DNA from: Phocaeicola dorei
GTDB taxonomy: Bacteria > Bacteroidota > Bacteroidia > Bacteroidales > Bacteroidaceae
Assembly: GCF_013009555.1 (NCBI RefSeq)
Contig: NZ_CP046176.1
Location: 1,519,501 to 1,583,500, forward strand
DNA: 64,000 bases
Direction of reading: 5' to 3'
The position numbers and the translations under genes are program-made. Shown here piece after piece: positions 7,937-17,915 of this stretch; the first letter of the stretch is position 1, and each line of letters begins with the position of its first letter. The notes under the pieces are model-generated. The model made no database searches, was not told where the DNA came from, and saw only the letters and a list, made by a program, of their open reading frames with translations.

Positions 7937-10900
7937 ATGAAAAATATAGTGGGTCTTGATTTGGGTACCAATAGCATAGGTTGGGCAGTAGTAAATGGAA
8001 GTGTCAATGACGATGGAAGTGAACAATTGGTTAAGATACAAGCTTCAGGAAGTCGCATCATACCTATGGATGCAGCTATGATAGGAGATTTTAATAAAGG
8101 TAATTCCATATCTCAAACTGCTGAAAGAACCAGATTGCGTGGAGTTCGTCGTTTAAGCGAACGATATCTGCTTCGCAGAGAACGGTTGCATAGAATTCTT
8201 GATATTTTAGGATTTTTGCCTTTTCATTTTGCTCAAGATTTAGATAGGCATGGTAAGATAGTTAAGGGCAAGGAACCTAAATTGGCTTGGCGTAAGAATG
8301 AAGCTGGTCAGTTTGAATTTATATTCCAAGATTCATTTAAGGAAATGCTGGAGGATTTTAAGCTAAATTATCCGAATCTGATAACAGATGATAAAAAAGT
8401 ACCTTATGATTGGACTATCTACTATCTCCGTAAAAAGGGATTGACTTCTAAAATTTCAAAAGAAGAATTGGCGTGGATATTATTGAATTTTAATCAAAAG
8501 CGTGGATATTATCAATTACGTGGTGAGGAAGAGGAGGAAAATAAGGATAAATTGGTTGAATTCTATGCTCTTAAAGTAGTTGCAGTAGAGGATTCCGGAG
8601 AAAAAAAGGGAAAGGATATTTGGTATAATGTGCATTTGGAAAATGGATGGGTGTATCGAAGAACAAGTAATATGTCTCTTGATTGGGTTGGAAAAACTAA
8701 AGAATTCATTGTAACTACGGATTTAGAGAAGGACGGAACGCCTAAAAAAGATAAGGAAGGGAATGTAAAACGCTCTTTTCGTGCTCCTAAGGAAGATGAT
8801 TGGTCATTGGTCAAGAAGAAAACAGAAGCGGATATTGATCAAACTCATAAGACAGTAGGTGCCTATATTTATGATACGCTTTTAGGAAATCCTAGTCAGA
8901 AAATTCGTGGAAGACTGGTGAGAACCATTGAACGCAAATATTATAAGGAGGAGCTGAAACTGATTTTGGAGAAGCAGAAGGAGTTTCACCTGGAATTGCA
9001 AGACAGAGCATTGTATGCTGCTTGTATTGAAGAACTATATCCAATAAATGAAGCACATCGGAATAATGTTGGTAATCGGGATTTTACTTATTTGTTTTTA
9101 GAGGATATACTCTTTTATCAGCGTCCTCTTAAAAGCAAAAAATCATTAATAGACAATTGTCCTTATGAGGAGAATCAGGGTCTTGATAAGGAAACGGGAG
9201 AGATAAAATCTTTTCCTGTAAAATGTATTGCTAAATCACATCCGTTGTTTCAAGAATTCCGCTTGTGGCAATTTATAATAAATCTGCGTATTTATAGGAA
9301 AGACCTGGCACAAGATGTGGATGTTACAAATGAGTTATTGAAGACAGAAGAAGATTATGTTGCTTTATTTGACTGGTTGAATGGTAAAAAAGAAATTGAT
9401 CAAAAGGCTTTTTTGAAATATCCGGTTTTTGGACTGAAAAAAGAGATAGAGAATTATCGTTGGAATTATGTGCAAGACAAACCTTATCCATGTAATGAAA
9501 CCCGTTCATTGATGTTGGCGAGGCTGGAGAAATGTGATATTTCTATTGAATTCCTGACAAAAGAGAATGAGGAAGCTTTATGGCATATATTATATTCGGT
9601 TGAAGACAAGAATGAAATAGTAAAAGCTTTGCAGAAATTTGCGGATAAACACGACCTGAATGCTTCTTTTGTTGATGTGTTTCAGAAATTCCCACCTTTT
9701 AAGAAAGAATATGGTTCCTATTCGGCAAAAGCAATTAAAAAATTATTGCCTTTAATGCGTATGGGAAAATATTGGAGTGAGAATTCAATAGATAAAGGAA
9801 CGCGTGAACGGATTGATAAGATAATAACAGGAGAATATGATGAGAAAATAGAAAATAGAGTGAGGGAGAAAGCAATTCATCTTGCTGATGTTTCTGATTT
9901 CAAAGGTTTGCCTCTTTGGTTAGTGTGTTACATTGTTTATGGTCGTCACTCTGAAGCAAAAGAAATAATCCAGTGGAAATCTCCTGCTGATATTGATTCG
10001 TATTTAAGATCTTTTAAGCAACATTCATTGCGTAATCCAATTGTTGAGCAGATTATTATTGAAACACTACGTGTTGTTCGTGATATTTGGAAACAAGTGG
10101 GAAATATTGATGAGATACATGTGGAGTTGGGGCGTGAGATGAAGAATCCGGCTGACAAGCGGAAGAAAATGACACAGCAAATGTCTGAAAATGAGAATAC
10201 CAACTTGCGTATCAAATATTTGCTCACGGAATTTTTGAATCCTGAATATGAGGTTGAAAATGTTCGTCCTTATTCGCCAAGTCAGCAGGATATTTTGCGT
10301 ATTTATGAAGAGGGTGTTTTAAATAGTGTTTCCGATTTACCGGAGGAAATATCGGATATATTGAAAAAGTTTACAGAAACAGACTTGAAGAAGCGTCCTT
10401 CAAGGTCAGAAGTTTTGCGTTACAAGCTTTGGCTGGAACAGAAGTATCGTTCTCCTTATACCGGTGAAGTGATTCCATTAGGTAAGTTGTTTACGCCTGC
10501 ATACGAAATAGAGCATGTTATTCCCCAATCATATTATTTTGATGATTCTTTTAGTAACAAGGTGATTTGTGAAGCGGAAGTCAATAAGCTTAAAAGCAAT
10601 TTATTGGGACATGAGTTTATAGTGAAGCATCATGGGGAGATAGTGGAACTTCCTTTTGGAAAAAAAGTAAGGATCTTCACTGTGGATGAATATGAGCAAT
10701 TTGTGAAAGATAACTATTCGCGTACTCGTAGTAAAATGAAAAAACTTTTGATGGATGATATTCCGGAGGAGTTTGTTACTCGTCAGCTGAATGATAGTAG
10801 GTACATCAGCAAAGTTGTAAAGTCCCTTCTTTCCAACATCGTTAGAGAAAAAGGAGAGGAAGAAGCAATTTCAAAGAATGTAATTCCTTGTACCGGAGGA

Positions 10901-12451
10901 GTTACGGATCGTTTGAAGAAAGATTGGGGAATAAATGAGGTTTGGAATAAAATTATACTTCCTCGTTTTCAACGACTCAATGAGTTGACCGGCACAAATA
11001 AATTTACAACTAAAAATGTTGGGATTCAAGAAATTCCGACAATGCCTTTGGAATTGCAAAAAGGTTTTAATAAGAAAAGAATAGATCATCGTCATCATGC
11101 AATGGATGCCATAATAATAGCGTGTGCAAATAGGAATATTATTAATTATTTAAATAATAAGTCGGCAACAGCTAAGGCTGAATTATCCCGATATGATTTG
11201 CAGAAAATGCTGTGTGATAAAGCTAAGACTGATAATAACGGTAACTATAAATGGGTGATCAGAAAACCGTGGGCATCGTTTACACAGGATACATATTTGG
11301 CTTTGGAAAATATAATAGTCAGTTTTAAGCAAAATTTGCGTGTTATAAATAAAGCTACCAATCGCTTCTTGCATTATAATGAAGAAGGCAAAAAGATCTT
11401 TGTGAAACAGGGAAAAGGGGACAATTGGGCTATACGTAAATCCATGCATAAAGATACGGTATTTGGAGAAGTTAATTTGCGTAGGATAAAGACTGTAGCT
11501 TTAAATGAAGCGATGAAAAATCCTCAAAGCATCGTTGTGAAAGACTTCAAGAGAAAATTATTGGAACTTTGGAATTTAGGATTTGACGCGAAGAGAATAA
11601 AGAAGTACTTTGAAGATAATAGAGAAACTTGGAGTGATATAAATCTGTCTAAAATAGAGGTTTACTATTTTAGTAAAGATACTAAAGATCGATTCTTTGC
11701 TACTAGAAAACCGCTGGATACTAGTTTTGATAGAAAGAAAATAGAAAATAATATTACTGATACGGGTATCCAAAAAATATTGTTACGTCATTTGGAACTG
11801 AAAGATAATAATCCGGATATTGCTTTTTCGCCGGATGGCATTGATGAAATGAATCGTAATATTATTCAGCTGAATAATGGAAAGTATCATCAGCCTATCA
11901 TTAAAATTCGTTGGTATGAACAGGCTGATAAGTTTGCAGTAGGTCAAACAGGTAATAAATCTTCTAAATTTGTAGAGGCTGCGAAAGGAACAAATTTATT
12001 TTTTGCTGTATACGAGTCGAATATTCTAGATAAAAAGACGAATACTATAATAAAGAAAAGAAATTATGCTACCATTCCATTGAATGTTGCAATTGAACGG
12101 CAAAAACAAGGTTTACCTGTTGCACCGGAAGATGAGAATGGTAATGACCCTATTTTTGTATTGTCACCTAATGATTTGGTTTATCTTCCTACTGATGATG
12201 AATTAGCTAATGGTATTATTGCCCAGCCTTTGGATAGGGGAAGGATTTATAAGATGGTAAGTTCCTCAGGTGAACAATGCTTTTTCATAAAACATATTGT
12301 TGCGAATGTACTAGTTGACAAATTTGAATTTTCTCCTTTAAATAAGATGGAGCGGGCTTTAACTGGTGAAATGATAAAAATGATATGTATACCTATAAAA
12401 GTTGATCGTTTAGGAAATGTCTTAGAATCAAGTAGTTCATATAAAAAATAA
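7937..12451 (+). CDS. cas9: CRISPR-associated endonuclease Cas9, type II-C
   Basis: RNA-guided double-strand DNA nuclease of 1504 aa, a size common for Bacteroidetes Cas9 though larger than Neisseria-type II-C enzymes. All active-site elements are present: RuvC-I GLDLGTNSIGWA with Asp8; bridge-helix arginines around residues 60-85; RuvC-II IHVELGREM with Glu730; HNH EHVIPQS with His860 and following SNKV; RuvC-III HHRHHAMDA with His1053/1054 and Asp1057. The C-terminal 400 residues form the PAM-interacting region. It appears fully intact. It leads an operon with the rhuM-like gene 14 nt downstream and then cas1 and cas2; there is no csn2 or cas4, consistent with II-C. tracrRNA is divergent, immediately upstream. 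Confidence 0.98.
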   Translation: MKNIVGLDLGTNSIGWAVVNGSVNDDGSEQLVKIQASGSRIIPMDAAMIGDFNKGNSISQTAERTRLRGVRRLSERYLLRRERLHRILDILGFLPFHFAQDLDRHGKIVKGKEPKLAWRKNEAGQFEFIFQDSFKEMLEDFKLNYPNLITDDKKVPYDWTIYYLRKKGLTSKISKEELAWILLNFNQKRGYYQLRGEEEEENKDKLVEFYALKVVAVEDSGEKKGKDIWYNVHLENGWVYRRTSNMSLDWVGKTKEFIVTTDLEKDGTPKKDKEGNVKRSFRAPKEDDWSLVKKKTEADIDQTHKTVGAYIYDTLLGNPSQKIRGRLVRTIERKYYKEELKLILEKQKEFHLELQDRALYAACIEELYPINEAHRNNVGNRDFTYLFLEDILFYQRPLKSKKSLIDNCPYEENQGLDKETGEIKSFPVKCIAKSHPLFQEFRLWQFIINLRIYRKDLAQDVDVTNELLKTEEDYVALFDWLNGKKEIDQKAFLKYPVFGLKKEIENYRWNYVQDKPYPCNETRSLMLARLEKCDISIEFLTKENEEALWHILYSVEDKNEIVKALQKFADKHDLNASFVDVFQKFPPFKKEYGSYSAKAIKKLLPLMRMGKYWSENSIDKGTRERIDKIITGEYDEKIENRVREKAIHLADVSDFKGLPLWLVCYIVYGRHSEAKEIIQWKSPADIDSYLRSFKQHSLRNPIVEQIIIETLRVVRDIWKQVGNIDEIHVELGREMKNPADKRKKMTQQMSENENTNLRIKYLLTEFLNPEYEVENVRPYSPSQQDILRIYEEGVLNSVSDLPEEISDILKKFTETDLKKRPSRSEVLRYKLWLEQKYRSPYTGEVIPLGKLFTPAYEIEHVIPQSYYFDDSFSNKVICEAEVNKLKSNLLGHEFIVKHHGEIVELPFGKKVRIFTVDEYEQFVKDNYSRTRSKMKKLLMDDIPEEFVTRQLNDSRYISKVVKSLLSNIVREKGEEEAISKNVIPCTGGVTDRLKKDWGINEVWNKIILPRFQRLNELTGTNKFTTKNVGIQEIPTMPLELQKGFNKKRIDHRHHAMDAIIIACANRNIINYLNNKSATAKAELSRYDLQKMLCDKAKTDNNGNYKWVIRKPWASFTQDTYLALENIIVSFKQNLRVINKATNRFLHYNEEGKKIFVKQGKGDNWAIRKSMHKDTVFGEVNLRRIKTVALNEAMKNPQSIVVKDFKRKLLELWNLGFDAKRIKKYFEDNRETWSDINLSKIEVYYFSKDTKDRFFATRKPLDTSFDRKKIENNITDTGIQKILLRHLELKDNNPDIAFSPDGIDEMNRNIIQLNNGKYHQPIIKIRWYEQADKFAVGQTGNKSSKFVEAAKGTNLFFAVYESNILDKKTNTIIKKRNYATIPLNVAIERQKQGLPVAPEDENGNDPIFVLSPNDLVYLPTDDELANGIIAQPLDRGRIYKMVSSSGEQCFFIKHIVANVLVDKFEFSPLNKMERALTGEMIKMICIPIKVDRLGNVLESSSSYKK

Positions 12452-12465
12452 TATATTCTTATTTT

Positions 12466-13464
12466 ATGGAAGAAAACAAAGGACAAATTCTTTTATATCA
12501 AACGGTAGATGGTGAGTCAAGAATTGAAGTAACACTATGCAATAATACAGTTTGGCTGACATTAGATCAAATGGCAGAATTATTTCAACGGAACAAATCA
12601 ACGATTTCACGCCATATAAAGAATGTTTTTGAGAGTGGGGAATTACAGGAAAGTTCAGTTGTTGCATTTTTTGCAACAACTGCTTCTGATGGTAAAATAT
12701 ATCAAGTGGCTTATTATAATTTGGATATGATTATAAGCATAGGCTATCGGGTTAAATCTTACCGTGGTGTGCAGTTTCGAATATGGGCAACACAAATACT
12801 AAAAGAGTATTTAATAAAGGGATTTGTAATGAATGATGAGCTGTTGAAGCGTGCAGGTGGTGGAAATTATTTTGATGAGTTATTATCACGCATACGTGAT
12901 ATTCGTTCCTCAGAAAAGATATTCTATCGTAAAATTCTTGAAATTTATGCTTTGAGCATAGATTATGACCCAAGTACTGAGTCTACTCGATTGTTTTTTG
13001 CCACGGTTCAAAATAAAATGCATTTTTCAGTACATGGACATACGGCTGCTGAGGTTATTTACGGTCGTGCAGATGCAGGGAAAGATTTTATGGGATTAAC
13101 TAATTGGACAGGAGCAGTGCCAAAGCGGAATGATATAGAATATGCTAAAAATTATTTGACAGATGATGAGTTGGATACATTAAATCGTATTGTAAGTTTG
13201 TATCTTGACTTTGCAGAATTGCAGGCTAAAAGTCATACTCCTATGTATATGAAAGACTGGATTCAAAAATTGGATGATTTTCTTAGATTGTCAGGAAAAG
13301 AATTGTTACAACATGCTGGTACTATTTCGGCTGAATTAGCAAAGAAAAAAGCAAATCTTGAATATGATGAATTTAAGAAACGCATTAGTAATCAGTTATC
13401 TCCTGTAGAAATAGATTTCATTGAAAATTTCGAAAAAGAGCAGAAGAAATTGCGAGGTAAGTAA
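12466..13464 (+). CDS. RhuM-like (virulence RhuM family) protein inside the cas operon
   Basis: A 332-aa protein resembling the RhuM family, whose biochemical role is unknown. N-terminal residues 20-60 look like a helix-turn-helix (LTLDQMAELFQRNKSTISRH) followed by YNLDMIISIGYRVKS and FRIWATQILKEY, hallmarks of the RhuM N-terminus. The middle has HGHTAAEVIYGRADAGKDF and TNWTGAVPKRND, also typical. The C-terminus is a charged helix. The gene is complete, lies 14 nt after cas9 and 26 nt before cas1 on the same strand, and shares the island's AT-rich base use. Placement between effector and adaptation genes suggests a role tied to this CRISPR system, such as a regulator, guard or accessory toxin, but this is inference; it could also be a passenger. 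Confidence 0.85.
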   Translation: MEENKGQILLYQTVDGESRIEVTLCNNTVWLTLDQMAELFQRNKSTISRHIKNVFESGELQESSVVAFFATTASDGKIYQVAYYNLDMIISIGYRVKSYRGVQFRIWATQILKEYLIKGFVMNDELLKRAGGGNYFDELLSRIRDIRSSEKIFYRKILEIYALSIDYDPSTESTRLFFATVQNKMHFSVHGHTAAEVIYGRADAGKDFMGLTNWTGAVPKRNDIEYAKNYLTDDELDTLNRIVSLYLDFAELQAKSHTPMYMKDWIQKLDDFLRLSGKELLQHAGTISAELAKKKANLEYDEFKKRISNQLSPVEIDFIENFEKEQKKLRGK

Positions 13465-13490
13465 TATATTAACCTTTAAAATATGATACT

Positions 13491-14755
<1,265 letters not shown>

Positions 14756-14756
14756 A

Positions 14757-14791
14757 AATAAGAAATCCCGTCTGAAACGGGATTTCTTATT
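14757..14791. terminator. Terminator between cas2 and the CRISPR array
   Basis: Perfect 15-bp stem (AATAAGAAATCCCGT with ACGGGATTTCTTATT) and a 5-nt CTGAA loop, with A/T-rich arms. It is symmetric enough to stop cas mRNAs from the left and the leftward crRNA transcript from the right. Confidence 0.85.
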
Positions 14792-14863
14792 AGATAACAA
14801 CTTTGTTTTTAATTCCTGAATATGTGTGTAACTAATTGGTAATTAGTTTGTAACATATATTCT
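14792..14863. promoter_or_regulatory. AT-rich leader-like segment next to the first repeat
   Basis: About 70 AT-rich bases between the terminator and repeat 1, including an imperfect dyad AACTAATTGGTAATTAGTTTG. It lies at the cas-proximal end, opposite the mutated terminal repeat, so it is the likely spacer-insertion end. It is downstream, not upstream, of the leftward crRNA transcription inferred here. Confidence 0.45.
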
Positions 14864-16060
14864 GTTGTTTCCAATGGTTCAAAGATACTAATTTGAAAGC
14901 AAATCACAACTTAAGGCTGCTGATCATTGTCAACATCGCGTTGTTTCCAATGGTTCAAAGATACTAATTTGAAAGCAAATCACAACCAGTGACCAGCGCA
15001 CGTCGCACCCCTGAACGTTGTTTCCAATGGTTCAAAGATACTAATTTGAAAGCAAATCACAACTCATCAAAACTGGAATAGAATATGAAAAGAGTTGTTT
15101 CCAATGGTTCAAAGATACTAATTTGAAAGCAAATCACAACTTGAATCATCACCTAACCAATGAAGACGAAGTTGTTTCCAATGGTTCAAAGATACTAATT
15201 TGAAAGCAAATCACAACGCACGTAGGTGCGCAAAGGCAGGTTCTATCGTTGTTTCCAATGGTTCAAAGATACTAATTTGAAAGCAAATCACAACAAACAA
15301 ACAATAACAAATTGAACATATGGAGTTGTTTCCAATGGTTCAAAGATACTAATTTGAAAGCAAATCACAACTGCTCGTTAAGCGCATCACGGGTTGTTAT
15401 TGTTGTTTCCAATGGTTCAAAGATACTAATTTGAAAGCAAATCACAACAGACGGCGAACGCCAATGACCAGCCTAATAGTTGTTTCCAATGGTTCAAAGA
15501 TACTAATTTGAAAGCAAATCACAACACTTTTACAGTAACTCTCAATGGGAGAAACGTTGTTTCCAATGGTTCAAAGATACTAATTTGAAAGCAAATCACA
15601 ACAAGCCCAATCAAGCAAAGGAACAGCGTGAGTTGTTTCCAATGGTTCAAAGATACTAATTTGAAAGCAAATCACAACCATAACGACACACAATTAATAA
15701 GGTAAACGTTGTTTCCAATGGTTCAAAGATACTAATTTGAAAGCAAATCACAACACAAGTATACCAATGAAAAGATATCTTTTTGTTGTTTCCAATGGTT
15801 CAAAGATACTAATTTGAAAGCAAATCACAACGCATACGCTGCTTCGACGTTGGTGAAGGCAGTTGTTTCCAATGGTTCAAAGATACTAATTTGAAAGCAA
15901 ATCACAACCATCAGTGCCGTTTGCTTACTGCTTTTGGGTTGTTTCCAATGGTTCAAAGATACTAATTTGAAAGCAAATCACAACTGAATACCCATTTGAT
16001 TGTGATAAAAAATGTTGTTTCCAATGGTTCAAAGATACTAATTTGAAAGCAAATCATAAC
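14864..16060 (-). CRISPR. Type II-C CRISPR array, 16 repeats and 15 spacers
   Basis: Sixteen 47-bp repeats start at 14864, 14940, 15017, 15094, 15171, 15248, 15325, 15402, 15479, 15556, 15632, 15708, 15785, 15862, 15938 and 16014. Plus-strand repeats begin GTTGTTTCCAATGGTTCAAA and end AAATCACAAC. Fifteen spacers are 29 or 30 bp long, and all differ. The first fifteen repeats are identical; the last has one change (AAATCATAAC), marking the old, leader-distal end. The tracrRNA anti-repeat shows that crRNAs come from the minus strand. In that orientation each repeat contains GTTG, 19 nt, TATCTTTG, a Bacteroides-type promoter. No spacer matches elsewhere in the window by eye. Confidence 0.99.
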
Positions 16061-16077
16061 ATATTAGCTGAGAATCC

Positions 16078-16665
16078 CTAGTCGAGTAAGAAATCAAAAA
16101 TTTCATCTGGGTTCTCATCTAGGTTTTCTGGGTCATCATAATAAGAATCTAGGTTATCAAGATAGAAATCATATTCTGATGATTGATTACCAAATCTCTG
16201 ATCATACTGTTGTTGTGATAGTTTAGTAACTTTATCAGGATTCCTATCGGCATAAGCAGATGCCTCTTCTATTGACATTTGTTTGGTAGAAGTAAATACC
16301 AAGTAATATAATTGTGGCTTGGTATAATGAGTATCTAAAGTTACTTGTTGATAACCAGATTTCCTTGCAGTAACTATTACGTTTTCTGGTGTGATAGTAG
16401 TTTTCAAGATATAGGTATAGATTCTTTGATTTCTAAGTGAATCCCTTAGTAATTTAATTGAATCTACTTTAGCAAAGAATATAGAATCTCTTCTAAGTTC
16501 TTCTTTATATCGTTTTACCCTTTTGATAGAATCCTCTCTGCTCTCCTTTATATAAGGAGGAGTTACCCTCCTAGGTTCATTGTTTAATAGAACAAGACCC
16601 AGAAGAGAAACTCCAAATATAGAAAATGGAAGTAAAAGATGATTCGTTTTTGAGTTCATACCCAC
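16078..16665 (-). CDS. Hypothetical membrane-anchored protein
   Basis: I do not recognise this 195-aa protein. An N-terminal hydrophobic segment (about residues 9-27, LLLPFSIFGVSLLGLVLL) looks like a signal anchor. A basic, charged helix rich in DSIK/DSL motifs follows (about 40-80), then a mixed domain and a very acidic tail (about 165-195, rich in D, E and Y). The start is uncertain: GTG at 16665 or ATG two codons later. It lies 17 bp beyond the last CRISPR repeat on the opposite strand to the cas genes, in AT-rich sequence, next to a KTSC-type remnant. The pair looks like phage or plasmid cargo (inference). Confidence 0.6.
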   Translation of the reverse strand: MGMNSKTNHLLLPFSIFGVSLLGLVLLNNEPRRVTPPYIKESREDSIKRVKRYKEELRRDSIFFAKVDSIKLLRDSLRNQRIYTYILKTTITPENVIVTARKSGYQQVTLDTHYTKPQLYYLVFTSTKQMSIEEASAYADRNPDKVTKLSQQQYDQRFGNQSSEYDFYLDNLDSYYDDPENLDENPDEIFDFLLD

Positions 16666-16909
16666 TAGTTTTGTATTGATCTTTAATATGAGAATTTAAG
16701 TACCTACCTCTTAGATTCACTTTTTAATAATCTTTTGAGTTGCTCTTTAGAACTTTATCATATCGGTATACTTTGTTATTTTTAAAAGATACCCATAGAT
16801 GATGTTTCTTTACGTTGTAACCAATACCTTCTATATTAGAAGATTCTACTGATGTTATTTCTATTCCAGTATTCATTTTAACTAATTCAAGATATTCTTC
16901 TCTGTCCAT
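16660..16909 (-). pseudogene. KTSC-domain gene with two frameshifts
   Basis: The open frame from 16909 gives 61 aa with a KTSC-type core (SSNIEGIGYNVKKHHLWVSF then KVYRYDKV), a small domain common in phages and plasmids. The frame then ends early. Shifting frame at about 16751 restores SKEQLKRLLKSES, and shifting again at about 16712 restores RGRYLNSHIKDQYK, the expected end of a KTSC domain. One apparent 1-base loss and one 1-base gain therefore interrupt the gene. The first 45-50 residues could still be translated. Reassembly across frames is my reading and should be confirmed by alignment. Confidence 0.55.
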
Positions 16910-17007
16910 TCTATTAAAATTTTAGAAGTCTTAACTCCGGATGTAATGCGTTGGTATATTTTTGAATAATTGCCCATGCTCTCAGATGTTATCCATTCTT
17001 CTTTCAT
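16882..17007 (-). CDS. Possible 41-aa small ORF
   Basis: Minus-strand ATG at 17007 opens MKEEWITSESMGNYSKIYQR and ends at 16884-16882, overlapping the start of the KTSC remnant by 28 nt. No family is recognised. Overlapping small genes would fit a phage-derived segment, but there is little besides an open frame to support it. Confidence 0.2.
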   Translation of the reverse strand: MKEEWITSESMGNYSKIYQRITSGVKTSKILIEWTEKNILN

Positions 17008-17146
17008 TTTTCATAGGATATGAGAGCAAACATATAACTGATACTTTGTAAGAGTTTTATTATGTTATCTAATACCCCTCTTATTTCTCCCTCTTCAATC
17101 TGAAGAAGTTTTTTAAAAAGATAGTGATCTGTATCCTCTCAATTAT

Positions 17147-17193
17147 GTTGTTTTCATTGATTCAAATATACCAATTTAGATATGAATTATCTT
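17147..17193. repeat. Isolated decayed CRISPR repeat
   Basis: Starting at 17147, GTTGTTTTCATTGATTCAAA and the next 11 bases match the first 31 positions of the CRISPR repeat with five differences; the remaining 16 positions are degenerate. It lies 1.09 kb beyond the array and about 70 bp inside the right island repeat. On the minus strand it keeps a perfect -7 box (TATATTTG). It may be a relic of an older array end. It is not the tracrRNA, because the half that must pair next to the spacer is lost. Confidence 0.7.
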
Positions 17194-17265
17194 TAATTAT
17201 TAATTCTTATTATATCAAAGAGTTTAAAGTGGGTTGGAGGTAAAACTTTGCAGCATATAATGTGT

Positions 17266-17316
17266 ATATAGAAAAATTATACGAACCGTTGGTCAGTATG
17301 GCAAATATCTATTAAA
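17266..17316. repeat. Right 51-bp direct repeat bounding the CRISPR-Cas island
   Basis: Exact second copy of 7703-7753. It carries the last codons and stop of the ClC reading frame with no ClC gene in front. The duplicate stop (17313-17315) lies nine bases before the queH start codon. Confidence 0.97.
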
Positions 17317-17324
17317 TTTGCCGT

Positions 17325-17915
17325 ATGAAAAAGAAATTCCAGCTTGAAGTTCCGGGAGGAGCCGACAAGGTGTTGCTTCATACTTGTTGTGCTCCTTGTT
17401 CATCAGCCATCATAGAGTGCTTGATGCAGCATGGTGTCACTCCGGTTATCTATTATTGTAATCCCAATATTTATCCGTTGGAGGAATACATTATCCGCAA
17501 GGACGAATGTACGCGGTACGCCCAATCCTTGGGATTGGAAATTATAGATGCCGATTATGATCATGATGCCTGGCGTTGTCGAATGGCAGGAATGGAGCAA
17601 GAGCCTGAAAGAGGAGGCCGTTGCTTGCGTTGTTTCAAGATGCGACTGCAGGAAACCGCACGTTATGCTCACGAACATGGATTCCCGGTTATCACTACTA
17701 CGCTTGCTTCCAGCCGTTGGAAAAGTTTAGAGCAGATAGAGGAAGCGGGCCGATATGCTACGGCCCCTTATCCGGATGTCACTTATTGGGAACAGAACTG
17801 GCGTAAAGGTGGATTGAGCGAGCGTCGCATTGCTATCATTAAGGAATATAATTTTTATAATCAGCAATATTGTGGCTGTGAGTTCAGTATGCGGAAAGAA
17901 GAAAAGGAAGAATGA
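17325..17915 (+). CDS. queH: Epoxyqueuosine reductase QueH
   Basis: Cytoplasmic enzyme reducing epoxyqueuosine to queuosine in the wobble position of tRNAs, the non-QueG type. The 196-aa length fits QueH. Metal-binding cysteines are visible as LLHTCCAPCSSA near the N-terminus and later in GGRCLRCFKMR; a CGC pair follows near the C-terminus (NQQYCGCEFS). The ATG at 17325 lies nine bases after the duplicated ClC stop, suggesting ClC and queH once formed an operon now split by the CRISPR island. The next gene starts in a 4-nt overlap (ATGA). Confidence 0.95.
   Translation: MKKKFQLEVPGGADKVLLHTCCAPCSSAIIECLMQHGVTPVIYYCNPNIYPLEEYIIRKDECTRYAQSLGLEIIDADYDHDAWRCRMAGMEQEPERGGRCLRCFKMRLQETARYAHEHGFPVITTTLASSRWKSLEQIEEAGRYATAPYPDVTYWEQNWRKGGLSERRIAIIKEYNFYNQQYCGCEFSMRKEEKEE

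Noticed and set aside
14911..16013. Spacers checked by eye for targets within this window
   Set aside because: No match of meaningful length found; the short GACCAGC shared by spacers 2 and 8 is too short to interpret.
17147..17193. Repeat-like sequence considered as the tracrRNA anti-repeat
   Set aside because: It matches the wrong half of the repeat for leftward crRNAs, and its flanks lack a convincing nexus and terminator. The 7763-7847 locus fits all criteria much better.
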